DNA from: Thermogemmatispora carboxidivorans
Lineage (GTDB): Bacteria > Chloroflexota > Ktedonobacteria > Ktedonobacterales > Ktedonobacteraceae
Reading direction: 5' to 3'
Assembly: GCF_000702505.1 (NCBI RefSeq)
Contig: NZ_JNIM01000001.1
Coordinates: forward strand, 4,278,001 to 4,342,000
Length of the DNA stretch: 64,000 bases
A model generated the notes under the pieces. It was not told the origin of the DNA. It saw nothing but the letters and a program-made list of their open reading frames with translations, and did not search any database. This document shows positions 27,668 to 35,637 of this stretch, in pieces. The position numbers were made by a program, and so were the translations under genes. Every line of letters starts with the position of its first letter. Positions within the stretch are counted from its first letter, which is position 1.

Positions 27668-28530
27668 TTCGCCACTGGCTTACCCGTCTGCTCGGCTTCC
27701 CAGCCAGCCAGACCGCCCAGGCCGCCACCGGCTCCCTGGCTCCCAGCGGGCCAGACGATCCCTATGTCCTGCCTCGCTCCCGCCAGGAACAGGACCGCCT
27801 CGACCTGCAACACTTCGCCCTGCGCCAACTGCTCGGCACCCACTTCCTCGCCCCTGTCCAGCACCCGCAGGCCATCCTCGACGTCGGCAGCGGTACCGGC
27901 ATCTGGCTGCGCGAGGCCGCCCGGCACTGGCGCCAGGCCCGGCTCATCGCCCTCGACAAAGACCTCTCCCTCCTGCGTACTCCCCTGCCCCCACGCTGCC
28001 AATCCATTCAGGCCGACCTCCTCAGCGGCCTCCCCTTCCCTGACGCCTCCTTCGACTACGTCCATCAGCGCCTCCTCGCCGCCGCCATCCCCCTCACCGC
28101 CTGGCCCGGCGTCCTCGCCGACCTGCTGCGCGTCACCCGCCCCGGCGGCTGGCTCGAACTCGTTGAAGCCACCAACGAAGTCTTCCACGAAGGCCCACGC
28201 CATGCCCAGGTCCGCACCTGGTTCGAAGCCCTGGCCGCCCGGCGCGGTCTGCACATGGCCGCCTCCCTCCAGCTCCCCGACTGGCTGCGCAGCCTCGGCC
28301 TCGACCCGGTCGTACGCCACTGTCAAGCCCCCCTCGCGGGCAAAGCACATGGCGCCCCCCTCTTCCGTCAGGATCTGCTCGCCTCCCTGGAGAGCGTCGC
28401 CCCCGCCCTGGCCAGCGTCAACCAGGTCCCCCTTTCTCAGGTAAAGGAGACCCTGGCCGCCCTGCCCGCCGAATGGGAGCACCACGGCACACACTGCGGC
28501 CTTCTGACCGTCTGGGGGTGCAAGCCATGA
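27664..28530 (+). CDS. Class I SAM-dependent methyltransferase
   Basis: The 288-aa protein has motif I ILDVGSGTGIWLREAARHW, an acidic residue ending strand 2 (LIALDKD), QADLLSGLPFPDASFDYVHQ (motifs II/III) and RVTRPGGWLELVEATNEVF. This is the typical Rossmann methyltransferase order. It is translationally coupled on both sides (4-bp overlaps). The substrate cannot be told. The long C-terminal half after the core might hold substrate specificity. Third positions are strongly C-rich, unlike the flanking regulators. Confidence 0.88.
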   Translation: MIRHWLTRLLGFPASQTAQAATGSLAPSGPDDPYVLPRSRQEQDRLDLQHFALRQLLGTHFLAPVQHPQAILDVGSGTGIWLREAARHWRQARLIALDKDLSLLRTPLPPRCQSIQADLLSGLPFPDASFDYVHQRLLAAAIPLTAWPGVLADLLRVTRPGGWLELVEATNEVFHEGPRHAQVRTWFEALAARRGLHMAASLQLPDWLRSLGLDPVVRHCQAPLAGKAHGAPLFRQDLLASLESVAPALASVNQVPLSQVKETLAALPAEWEHHGTHCGLLTVWGCKP

Positions 28531-29072
28531 GCCGCCACAAGCACAAGAAGGAGCGCCAGTCAGCCAGGCGCCGCCGTCGCTCCACTCACCCCATCCTGGC
28601 CAACTCGCAACCATTCCCCGTACCAGGACTGTTAGAGTGGGTGCTGGCCGGGCGCACCCTCGAAGACCTCCAAACCCTGGCCAGCGAGCTGCTCTCACCA
28701 CACGCTCAGGCCCACTGGCAACGCTGGCGGGAGAACCAGCAGATCAGCGAGCTGGAAAGCCTCCTCCCCGATCTCAACCCTGACGACCACTGCATGCTAG
28801 AGATCCTGGTCGAACTGGAGCAAGGAATCACCCTGCTGCAGACCCGCACTCAGGAAACCCTGGAACATGACCCCAACTCTCCGCTCTATTTCAGCGAACC
28901 AGAGATTCGCCAGCTTCGCTGGCTGCTGGGCTTGAGCGAAAACGCCCTGCGCCGATTGCAGCGCTGCCGCAGTTTCCAGCCGTTCCCCCTGGAGCTACAC
29001 ATGGGCCAGCGCCTCATCCGCCATCTTGCCCGCACCTTACGCTATTACCCGCGGCGCGAGGGCCTCAATTGA
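28527..29072 (+). CDS. Hypothetical protein with basic N-terminus
   Basis: The 181-aa product starts with a very basic tail (MSRHKHKKERQSARRRRRS), followed by a helical, Glu/Leu/Gln-rich domain (LEWVLAGRTLEDLQTLASEL, LVELEQGITLLQTRTQETL). The start overlaps the methyltransferase stop as ATGA, so it belongs to the same three-gene operon. The tail could contact nucleic acid or ribosomes. I recognise no family. Confidence 0.7.
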   Translation: MSRHKHKKERQSARRRRRSTHPILANSQPFPVPGLLEWVLAGRTLEDLQTLASELLSPHAQAHWQRWRENQQISELESLLPDLNPDDHCMLEILVELEQGITLLQTRTQETLEHDPNSPLYFSEPEIRQLRWLLGLSENALRRLQRCRSFQPFPLELHMGQRLIRHLARTLRYYPRREGLN

Positions 29073-29259
29073 GCACCCTCCTCCGCCTGCGGTCAGACAA
29101 CCAGGAGCACAAGAAAGACGAAGCACAAGACCAGACAGAAAGGAGACCCAGATGATCCCCGCCAGCAGCCAGAGAAACAGACAACCGACGACAGGCCCAG
29201 GCTCCCGTCCAGCCTGGACTAGCCCAGCGACCCAGGCTCCCAGAAGAAGCCGCAGCCAG

Positions 29260-29583
29260 TCAGGCCAATGGCCGGCCCCCCGGCGCCGCGGTACCTCCAC
29301 CTTCCTCAGCGGCCAGCCGCCGATCAACCTCCTCCAGACGCACCTTGATCAGAGCCTGCGCCTGCGCCTCACCCAACAACTGGCCCAGCTCAGCCTGATA
29401 GGCCGTCACCGCGCACAGATGCGCCTCAACCAGCGCCCGACGGCTGTAGTCACACAAGGCCCGCGCCAACCCTCGACGCGCCGCCTCGTACTCCTCAGCC
29501 AGCTGCCGCAAGAGAGCATCCACCCGCTCAGAACGCGGACCGGAGCCATCGCCAGAAGCACTCAACTGACACTCACTCACCAT
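29260..29583 (-). CDS. Small helical protein of unknown function
   Basis: This 107-aa minus-strand protein starts at an ATG with GGAGAGGAG in front. It is mostly charged helix (VDALLRQLAEEYEAARRGLA, AELGQLLGEAQAQALIKVRL). A consensus TATAAT -10 lies about 135 nt upstream. A plus-strand frame across the same DNA (from 29152, also with an AGGAG) has an antisense-like composition and is rejected. A further minus frame to 29037 would encode two hydrophobic segments but has no start I trust. No family is recognised. Confidence 0.55.
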   Translation of the reverse strand: MVSECQLSASGDGSGPRSERVDALLRQLAEEYEAARRGLARALCDYSRRALVEAHLCAVTAYQAELGQLLGEAQAQALIKVRLEEVDRRLAAEEGGGTAAPGGRPLA

Positions 29584-29688
29584 CTGCTCCTCTCCTTCGC
29601 CTTCTGGCCCACACCCCAGGCCAGCGTCGCCGGGCACTGCGGACCAGAGGGCCGACAATCGAAGTTGAACCAAAATTCATAATTTAGT

Positions 29689-29746
29689 GAGTGATCATAT
29701 ATCGATCACTCTCCACAATTATAAGTCAGGAATGGCGTACTAACAA
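29689..29746 (-). promoter_or_regulatory. Consensus promoter with dyad operator
   Basis: Minus strand TTGTTA (29746-29741), a 17-nt spacer and TATAAT (29723-29718). Just downstream, GAGTGATC (29689-29696) and GATCACTC (29704-29711) form a perfect 8-bp dyad around the expected start site, as a repressor operator would. It serves the 29260-29583 gene. Confidence 0.65.
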
Positions 29747-29790
29747 TACCCAGAGCATGTCACTGGAGAAATGAGCACCATAACTACCGT

Positions 29791-29820
29791 CTTTTCAATT
29801 GAAAAGATTACGGTTATACT
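29791..29820 (+). promoter_or_regulatory. Promoter with 16-bp palindrome over the -35
   Basis: CTTTTCAATTGAAAAG (29791-29806) is a perfect palindrome containing a TTTTCA -35-like hexamer. A 17-nt spacer later comes TATACT (29815-29820), about 30 nt before the ATG of the XRE regulator at 29851. This suggests autoregulation or repression. Confidence 0.6.
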
Positions 29821-29850
29821 GCTTACAGTGAAGGGAGGAGGTCCAGACAG

Positions 29851-31104
29851 ATGATCACTGGCTCGTACTGGTGGTCTCGCTACGGCGACTTCCCGCCCGG
29901 CGACTACAACCAGCCGCATCACGGTGCGGTCATCGCCTGCTACCGCAAGCGACGTGGGTGGACGCAGCAAGACCTGGCCATTGCCGCCGGCGTCGAATGG
30001 CGCACGGTGCGAGAATGGGAGGCGATCGCCATGCTGAACGATACCGCGCGTCGGATCTTCCTGGCCAAGCTCCTGCGCATTCCTCCGGCCCTGCTCGGCC
30101 TCGACTGGCGCCTGCTCGGCTACCAGGACGCCCACGGCACGCCCACAGCCCAGGAGCCGCTCAGCGAGCTGGCTGCCGAAGACGCCTACTACCACTACGA
30201 GGACATCCTGGCCCTGGCCTGGCAGGCCCGTCGTCAGGGCACACTCGCCAACTACCTCTATCGTCTGAATCGCTGTCTGAGCCGCCTGGAGCTGGCCGTC
30301 CAGCAGTCCCCAGCCCACGATCGCGAAGCCTGGCAAGCCCTGCTCTGCCGCTACTACCGCCTGGCCGCCGAGATCGAGCGCGACCAGGGAGCCAGTGACC
30401 CCGCCGCTCGTCAGCGCGTGCTCCACTATTACGCCACGGCCCTGCGCCTGGCCGAGGAGCTAGAGGACCCACAGCTGGCCGGCGCCACCCTGATGAGCCT
30501 GACCGAAGCGCAGCTAGAGTACGGCAACCTCATCGAGGCCAAGCGGGCCGCTGAGGGCGCGCTGCGATACAGCGAGCGCGTTCAGCCGGTGCTCCGGGGC
30601 AACATCTACCTGGTGAGCGCCGCCGCCCACGCCCCCTTTGCCGTCGAGGACGAGCCGCTGCGCAGCCAGTGTCGCCGCTGGCAAGAACAGGCTGCCGCCC
30701 TGGCCTACCGCCGCCCCGCCGAAGACGACGGCTCGTTCCTGAAACTGAACCTGGCCGGCGTCCACCACGAGCGCGCCAAAACCCTGCTGACCTTCGGAGA
30801 GCAGCAGGGCGAGCGCACGCTCCTGCAACAGGCACGCGAAGAACTGGTTCTGGCCTGGCAAGCCCTCACGCCAGACCTCGTGCTCTGGCAGCTCTATTTC
30901 TCGTTGACAGAGGCACGCCTGCACCTGACGGCCAATGAACTGGAAGCCAGCGCCCACAGCGCCAAGGAAGCCCTGAAACTGGCGCTCTTCATGCAATCAC
31001 GCCAGGGCCGAGAACAGGTGCAACAGCTCTACGAGCGCTTACAGGAGCGCGATAGCAACAATCCCCATATCCTCCATTTGGGGGTCGAGCTGGGATTGTT
31101 CTAG
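29851..31104 (+). CDS. XRE-family regulator with helical-repeat sensor domain
   Basis: The 417-aa protein is the closest paralogue of the 25889-27151 regulator. It has YWWSRYGDFPPGDYNQPHHG at the start, the HTH WTQQDLAIAAGVEWRTVREW, the linker ARRIFLAKLLRIPPALLGL and a long helical C-terminus with GSFLKLNLAGVHHERAKTLL and LWQLYFSLTEARLHLTANEL. A strong GGGAGGAGG precedes the ATG. It is divergent from a small helical gene with an operator-rich spacer between them. HTH plus TPR-like sensor suggests ligand- or peptide-responsive control; targets unknown. Confidence 0.88.
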   Translation: MITGSYWWSRYGDFPPGDYNQPHHGAVIACYRKRRGWTQQDLAIAAGVEWRTVREWEAIAMLNDTARRIFLAKLLRIPPALLGLDWRLLGYQDAHGTPTAQEPLSELAAEDAYYHYEDILALAWQARRQGTLANYLYRLNRCLSRLELAVQQSPAHDREAWQALLCRYYRLAAEIERDQGASDPAARQRVLHYYATALRLAEELEDPQLAGATLMSLTEAQLEYGNLIEAKRAAEGALRYSERVQPVLRGNIYLVSAAAHAPFAVEDEPLRSQCRRWQEQAAALAYRRPAEDDGSFLKLNLAGVHHERAKTLLTFGEQQGERTLLQQAREELVLAWQALTPDLVLWQLYFSLTEARLHLTANELEASAHSAKEALKLALFMQSRQGREQVQQLYERLQERDSNNPHILHLGVELGLF

Positions 31105-31262
31105 CCGCCAGACCCTCTCTTCCCACCGGCACCACCGGCCTTGGTGCTGCATGCGGTGCTCTCTGCGCATGGGGCGCCCCGTCCTATCCTCTCGCCGCAA
31201 CGAAGCGGTCGAGAGAGAGGCGGGGCGCTCGCTCTCTCACACCCGCTTTCAACCCTCCTCCC

Positions 31263-31330
31263 TTGACTTCTGATATTAGGTAATGCTAATATCCTAGTAG
31301 TTCAGTAGGATATTAGCATTACCTAATATA
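31263..31330 (+). promoter_or_regulatory. Promoter overlapped by tandem dyad operators
   Basis: TTGACT (31263-31268), an 18-nt spacer and TAATAT (31287-31292). A 24-bp perfect inverted repeat (31273-31296 and 31306-31329, 9-nt loop) covers the promoter. Each arm is itself a dyad of the form ATATTAG-N6-CTAATAT, centred 37 bp apart. The TTAGG/CTAAT character resembles DtxR/IdeR-type metal boxes, which suits a siderophore-linked gene downstream. The AT-rich patch stands out in GC-rich DNA. Confidence 0.75.
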
Positions 31331-31406
31331 CAGCGAGCTGGTAGCCAGTGGAGTCCACGGACCCTGTCGCTGCCGCTACGCGAGCCAGGCAGGTGGAAGG
31401 AAGCCC

Positions 31407-32117
31407 ATGCCAGAACTATCGTCGTGGCTATCGAAAAGCTTTGAACGCTTCACCCTGGCAACGCTCACCGTCTCCTCGGTGGAAGTCTTGACTTCACGCC
31501 TGCGCCTCGTTCGTCTCGAGGGGGAAGCCCTGCAGCGGCGCACTTGGGAGCCGGGCCAGGAAGTCAAAATACGAGTCGGGGAGCGTGACTATCGACACTA
31601 TACGCCGATCAGCTACCGCCAGGAGCAGGGGGAGATGGAGATCATTTTCTATTTGAACCAGCGAGGGCCTGGTAGCCGCTGGGTGGAGCAGCTCCGCGTC
31701 GGTCAGCCAGTCCCTCTGGCGGGTCCAGCCAATGGCGCCCCCTTCATCCCGCTGCGTCTGCCTGCACTCTTCCTCGGCGACGAAACCGCCCTCGGCCTTG
31801 GCCTGGCCTTACAGGCCTCCCAACCACAGGCAGGCGCTTTCCAGTCGGTCATTGAAGTCTCTTCATCCGAACATTCGGATATCATGACCTTATTTCCTCA
31901 GCTCACCATTATCCCACGCCTCGAAGGCCAACCAGGGAGCGCGCACATCCGCTGGCTTGAGCAAGCCCCCATCGCTCTGGATCAACGGACATGCTATCTG
32001 GTCGGACATGCCCAGAGCATTCAAGCCATCCGTCAGGTCCTGATGCAGCGCTACCACCTCGAACGGCAGGGCATCAAAACGAAACCGTACTGGGCGGATG
32101 GCAAGCGCGGTCTATAG
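31407..32117 (+). CDS. Siderophore-interacting protein family (FAD-dependent ferric-siderophore reductase-like)
   Basis: The 236-aa protein has the ferredoxin-reductase-like FAD domain (WEPGQEVKIRVGERDYRHYT, with the R-x-Y-T flavin motif), a GPGSRWVEQLRVGQ segment, FLGDETALGLGLA and a C-terminal NAD-binding half ending KPYWADGKRGL, close to the YWRxGR ending of siderophore-interacting proteins. Such enzymes release iron from siderophores in the cytosol using NAD(P)H. The double-dyad operator directly upstream fits iron control. No siderophore transporter is visible beside it. Confidence 0.82.
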   Translation: MPELSSWLSKSFERFTLATLTVSSVEVLTSRLRLVRLEGEALQRRTWEPGQEVKIRVGERDYRHYTPISYRQEQGEMEIIFYLNQRGPGSRWVEQLRVGQPVPLAGPANGAPFIPLRLPALFLGDETALGLGLALQASQPQAGAFQSVIEVSSSEHSDIMTLFPQLTIIPRLEGQPGSAHIRWLEQAPIALDQRTCYLVGHAQSIQAIRQVLMQRYHLERQGIKTKPYWADGKRGL

Positions 32118-32274
32118 GAGGAGGGGAGACCAGGCCAGCAAGCAGACACCCTACCATCACCTCAGTCTGGGAGCCCCTTACTCTGCAGCTGAAGAGCGCG
32201 GCGCTCACCGTCTCGTGGGCGTCGCGCTCTTCGTCCTTTCTCCCTCAGCAACCAGTCAGTGAAGAGGTCGGCAG

Positions 32275-33435
32275 TCAGAATGGCGGCGTCAAGGTCAGCA
32301 GGCGCCACGTCCCCTCTCCGTCCTGCTCGACCACGGCCCGGTAGCTGCGCAAGACAAACAGCTGGAAGCGGAAGGCCATCAGCACCGTCGCCCCGGTCGG
32401 CAGATGGCGCCCGCGCGGCGGCTCTAACAAGCACTGATAATCGATAAACTGTGGCGGAGGAAAGCGCACCGTCACCGGAGCACTCTCTTCCAGCTCCTCG
32501 GGGCCAGTTCCGACCAGGGCCTGGCGGGCGTGAGCGCGGGCATAGAGTCCGCCGCCATAGGCCAGGGCCTGCCCCCCAGAAAGCTGGGCCGAGACCTCGC
32601 TGACATAGACTACCGCCGGCTCTTCCTCGCTACTACCAAGACTCTGCTCGGGCGTCGTGCCGGTCAGAGCATGGCCCGGCTCGCCGTGGCTGGCCCCGTA
32701 CTGTGCCAGCAGCGGCAGTACGCTCAGCGAGGTATTACCTGGCGCATTGATCTGCTCGATCGAAAAGCCGGCGGCCCGCAGCCGCTCCGCCGAGGTCACC
32801 AGGGCCTCCAGATTCGCCGTTGGGCGATAGCGGGTCGCCTCCTCGTCCCAGGTAAAACAGGGATAGCTCGTGACGCCGCTCAGGCGCAGGCCAGGCAAGC
32901 GAGCGATCGTCGTCGCCGCCGCCAGCACTTCCTCTGGCGCGAAACCGCCCTCCTGACCGGGAAAGAAGTCGCCACCGTTGATGCGCAAGAGCACCGACTG
33001 CACCCGCCCTAAAGCCAGCGCCGCTCTGTTCACTGCCTCCGCCGCCTCCAGATCGAGCAGTGTCCAGACCTCGGGCCGGGCCTGCGCCATCAGGGCCGGC
33101 ACCAGGCGCGCAGGTATCGGCACCAGATGCCCCACATGCTGCACCTTCGCCCCCTGAGCCAGCAGCGCCTCGGCCCCCATCCAGTCGACCGCTACCGCCC
33201 CTGGAATACAAGAGCGGATCGCCGCCACCAGCTGAGCATCGTAGGCAATCTGCTTGGCCATGTAGTAGAGATCCAGCCCCAGGGCCGCCGCCCGCTCCGC
33301 CAGGCGCTCCGCATTGCGCCGCACGGCGCCGCGGTCGAAGACAAAGGTATTGGGCGGGATCACGCCGCTGCGATGCAGCTGGGCTGCAAAGCGCAGCAGC
33401 CCGGGATTGCGCCGGCGCACAGCGTCGAGAAACAT
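32275..33435 (-). CDS. yhfX: YhfX family PLP-dependent enzyme (alanine racemase-like fold)
   Basis: The 386-aa protein has an alanine-racemase-type PLP barrel: FVFDRGAVRRNAERLAERA, LYYMAKQ with the probable Schiff-base Lys, LRINGGDFFPGQEGGF, SGVTSYPCF, INAPGNTSLS and GEPGHALTGTTPE. These match YhfX of the E. coli yhf operon. It probably interconverts or eliminates an unusual amino acid. It follows the YhfS-like gene by 4 nt and is the last gene of the operon. The natural substrate is not known for any member I can name. Confidence 0.88.
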   Translation of the reverse strand: MFLDAVRRRNPGLLRFAAQLHRSGVIPPNTFVFDRGAVRRNAERLAERAAALGLDLYYMAKQIAYDAQLVAAIRSCIPGAVAVDWMGAEALLAQGAKVQHVGHLVPIPARLVPALMAQARPEVWTLLDLEAAEAVNRAALALGRVQSVLLRINGGDFFPGQEGGFAPEEVLAAATTIARLPGLRLSGVTSYPCFTWDEEATRYRPTANLEALVTSAERLRAAGFSIEQINAPGNTSLSVLPLLAQYGASHGEPGHALTGTTPEQSLGSSEEEPAVVYVSEVSAQLSGGQALAYGGGLYARAHARQALVGTGPEELEESAPVTVRFPPPQFIDYQCLLEPPRGRHLPTGATVLMAFRFQLFVLRSYRAVVEQDGEGTWRLLTLTPPF

Positions 33436-33439
33436 ACGG

Positions 33440-34558
33440 TCATACCTCGCTCAGTGCCTCTTCCAAAATGGCAAGCACGGTCTCGGGACCGGCTCGCATG
33501 GGATTGATGCGCAGCCAATGCTGCGCTTCCTCGGTCCCCAGGCTGGCGCTCATGGTGCCCGAGACGCGGTAAAAGAGGGGCACCAGCTCATAGCGGGCCA
33601 TCGCCCCAACCGGGAAAGGCGCCGCCCCACAGGCCGCAGCCCGTGCCACAACCCGCTCCGCTACGGGCTGGCGCAGGCGTACCAGCACTACCGGCGACTG
33701 CAGACTGGCAACGTGCGCCTCAACAATGTGACGGGCACAGGCCGGCGGCGGCGCGGTGCGCAGGCGCTCCACCACCGCGTCAGCGCTCTCCTGGGTCAGC
33801 GCATTGGCCACAAAGGCCAGGGCCAGCCCCATCAAGACCTCCTGAGCCTGAAACCCCTGCACGCGGCTGCCACCCGAATACAGATCGGCCCGAATCGCCC
33901 GCGCTAGCTGCTGCGAGCAGAGCACGACCCCGATCCCCTCTGGCCCAAGCAGCTTGTAGGCCGAGAAGGCACTGACGTCCGCTCCCAGCTCGACGCCGAC
34001 ACGGGGCGTGTTGGCAACGGCATAGTTGTCGTCGACCACAATCGGCAGCTCCGGCCTGACAGTCCGCACCTCGGCAATGACCGCCCCCAGATCATAGTGA
34101 TCGTCCGGGCGCTGGCGCGCGTGCTGGAGATAGACAGCCTGCAGCCCCTCGCTGCTGAGGATCTGGCGCAGGCGCCCCAGATCGTGGAGATCGACGGGCA
34201 CCGCCACGTAGCCGGCGGCGCGAAAGGTGACCGCCGTGGTGGCATAGAGTGGAGCATCGTGTACGAGCAGACGACTGAGGGGCGGCAAGAGGGCAAAGAG
34301 GGCCGCGCGAATGGCTCCCGTGCCCGCTCCAGTTACCAGTACAGCCTCTTCGCTGCCGAAGAAGGTCGCCAGCACCTGCTCGACGCGGCGCGTGAAGCGG
34401 CTGCCCTCGCCGTCGACGCCTACCCCCAGCTCGCCCCGCGTCAGCCACTCCTGGCCGGGGAAATGGCGGCGCAGCGTCTCAATCAGACGAAACTGCAGGC
34501 GCCGCGCTTCCTCCAGCGTCAAGGGCGGCAGACGCGCCCCCACATGCACCATACTCAT
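33440..34558 (-). CDS. yhfS: YhfS-like PLP-dependent aminotransferase-fold enzyme
   Basis: The 372-aa fold-type-I PLP protein shows VTGAGTGAIRAALFAL (phosphate-binding turn), IVVDDNYAVANTP (Asp that pairs with the PLP nitrogen) and SAYKLLGPEGIGVVLCS with the Schiff-base Lys. Start at ATG 34558 with GGAGGTG; a second ATG two codons in is possible. Spacing to the neighbouring genes is 4 nt on both sides. With YhfX and the phosphotriesterase it forms the enzymatic core of the yhf operon. Function unknown. Confidence 0.87.
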   Translation of the reverse strand: MSMVHVGARLPPLTLEEARRLQFRLIETLRRHFPGQEWLTRGELGVGVDGEGSRFTRRVEQVLATFFGSEEAVLVTGAGTGAIRAALFALLPPLSRLLVHDAPLYATTAVTFRAAGYVAVPVDLHDLGRLRQILSSEGLQAVYLQHARQRPDDHYDLGAVIAEVRTVRPELPIVVDDNYAVANTPRVGVELGADVSAFSAYKLLGPEGIGVVLCSQQLARAIRADLYSGGSRVQGFQAQEVLMGLALAFVANALTQESADAVVERLRTAPPPACARHIVEAHVASLQSPVVLVRLRQPVAERVVARAAACGAAPFPVGAMARYELVPLFYRVSGTMSASLGTEEAQHWLRINPMRAGPETVLAILEEALSEV

Positions 34559-34562
34559 ACCC

Positions 34563-35525
34563 TTACACCTCCCTCCTTCCCAGGGCAGCAGCCAGAAAGC
34601 ACCGCGGATTCCGCACCAGCAGAGCCTCGATGGTGGCCGCCGGCAGACCCGCCGCCTGCAAGCGCGGCAGAAAGTCGCGCACGAGATAGGCATAGCCCTG
34701 CCCACCGAGGCGGCGCAGATAGCTGTTGCGCGAGATATCGCAGGAGAGCAGCAGGCGCCCGGCCAACCCTGCCTGGCAGAGGGCCACAATCCAGGCCAGG
34801 CGCCGCTCATCGGGGGCGTAGCGCTCCTTGCCAACAGTATCGAAGCCGATGTAGGCCCCCCGACGCGCTACGGCGAGCACGTCCTCCAGCGAGGGCGCCA
34901 GATCGAGATGACCGATCAGGATGCGCTCCGGCGTCAGCCCCTCCTCACTCAAGATCTGGAGCTGGCGCAACCCTCCCTGACCAAGATGGGCATGCGTAGC
35001 CACCACCACCGGCCACCGCCCGGCAACACGCGCCACGGCCCGCAGAACTTTCTCTTCGTCAGGATGGAGCACACTCCCCGAGCCACCGATCTCGCCCAGC
35101 ACCAGCGGACGCACCCCGGTGCCGTCAAGACCGACCCGCAGCTCCTCCTCCAGCAGGGCCGCGATCGCCTCCACACTCAGGCGCGCCAGCTCCGGCGGAT
35201 GAAAACGCCGATGATAGAAGCCAGTACTGGGAATGATCTGCAGGCCACTGATGAGTTGCAACTGACGCAGGCGCCCGACGTCACGCCCCATCCCACGACA
35301 GGTCTGCTCGATCAGTGCGGCCACCCCCAGCCGCTTCAGCTCGCTCAGCTCCTCGGCAATCAAATCCAGACGGTCCAGCTTGCCTTCTGGGTCCTCGGGC
35401 GTGGTCAGATCGAGCCAAAGATGCTCATGGGCATACACGAGGCCATCGGCCAGCGGCTGCACCCCGGCAGCCGTCGGCACCAGCAGCCGCTCAGGCACTC
35501 CCGCAGAGGCACTGGCCACAGACAA
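34563..35525 (-). CDS. php: Phosphotriesterase homology protein
   Basis: The 320-aa amidohydrolase-superfamily barrel has metal ligands in YAHEHLWLDL (HxH), the bridging position in LVLGEIGGSG (Glu instead of carboxylated Lys), THAHLG, IGHLDL and LLSCDISRN (Asp). The start is TTG at 35525 with AAAGGAG seven nt upstream. In E. coli php (yhfV) lies in the yhf operon; family members hydrolyse lactones or phosphoesters rather than pesticides. It is flanked here by the YhfT transporter and YhfS. Confidence 0.87.
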   Translation of the reverse strand: MSVASASAGVPERLLVPTAAGVQPLADGLVYAHEHLWLDLTTPEDPEGKLDRLDLIAEELSELKRLGVAALIEQTCRGMGRDVGRLRQLQLISGLQIIPSTGFYHRRFHPPELARLSVEAIAALLEEELRVGLDGTGVRPLVLGEIGGSGSVLHPDEEKVLRAVARVAGRWPVVVATHAHLGQGGLRQLQILSEEGLTPERILIGHLDLAPSLEDVLAVARRGAYIGFDTVGKERYAPDERRLAWIVALCQAGLAGRLLLSCDISRNSYLRRLGGQGYAYLVRDFLPRLQAAGLPAATIEALLVRNPRCFLAAALGRREV

Positions 35526-35637
35526 TGACTGCTCCTTTCCAGAGAGATGACCAGACTCCAGCGCCCAGGCCCCGGCCAGGCGGCACGGGAACCAGCCAGG
35601 CCAGAAACCTGGGCAAACAGGCCAACGGAATCCGGCC

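Noticed and set aside
29152-29682. Plus-strand gene starting at ATG 29152 with AGGAG
   Set aside because: The ribosome-like site is tempting, but the translation is antisense-like (Gln/Arg/Thr/Ser-rich). The minus strand has a helical protein, a good ribosome site and a consensus promoter.
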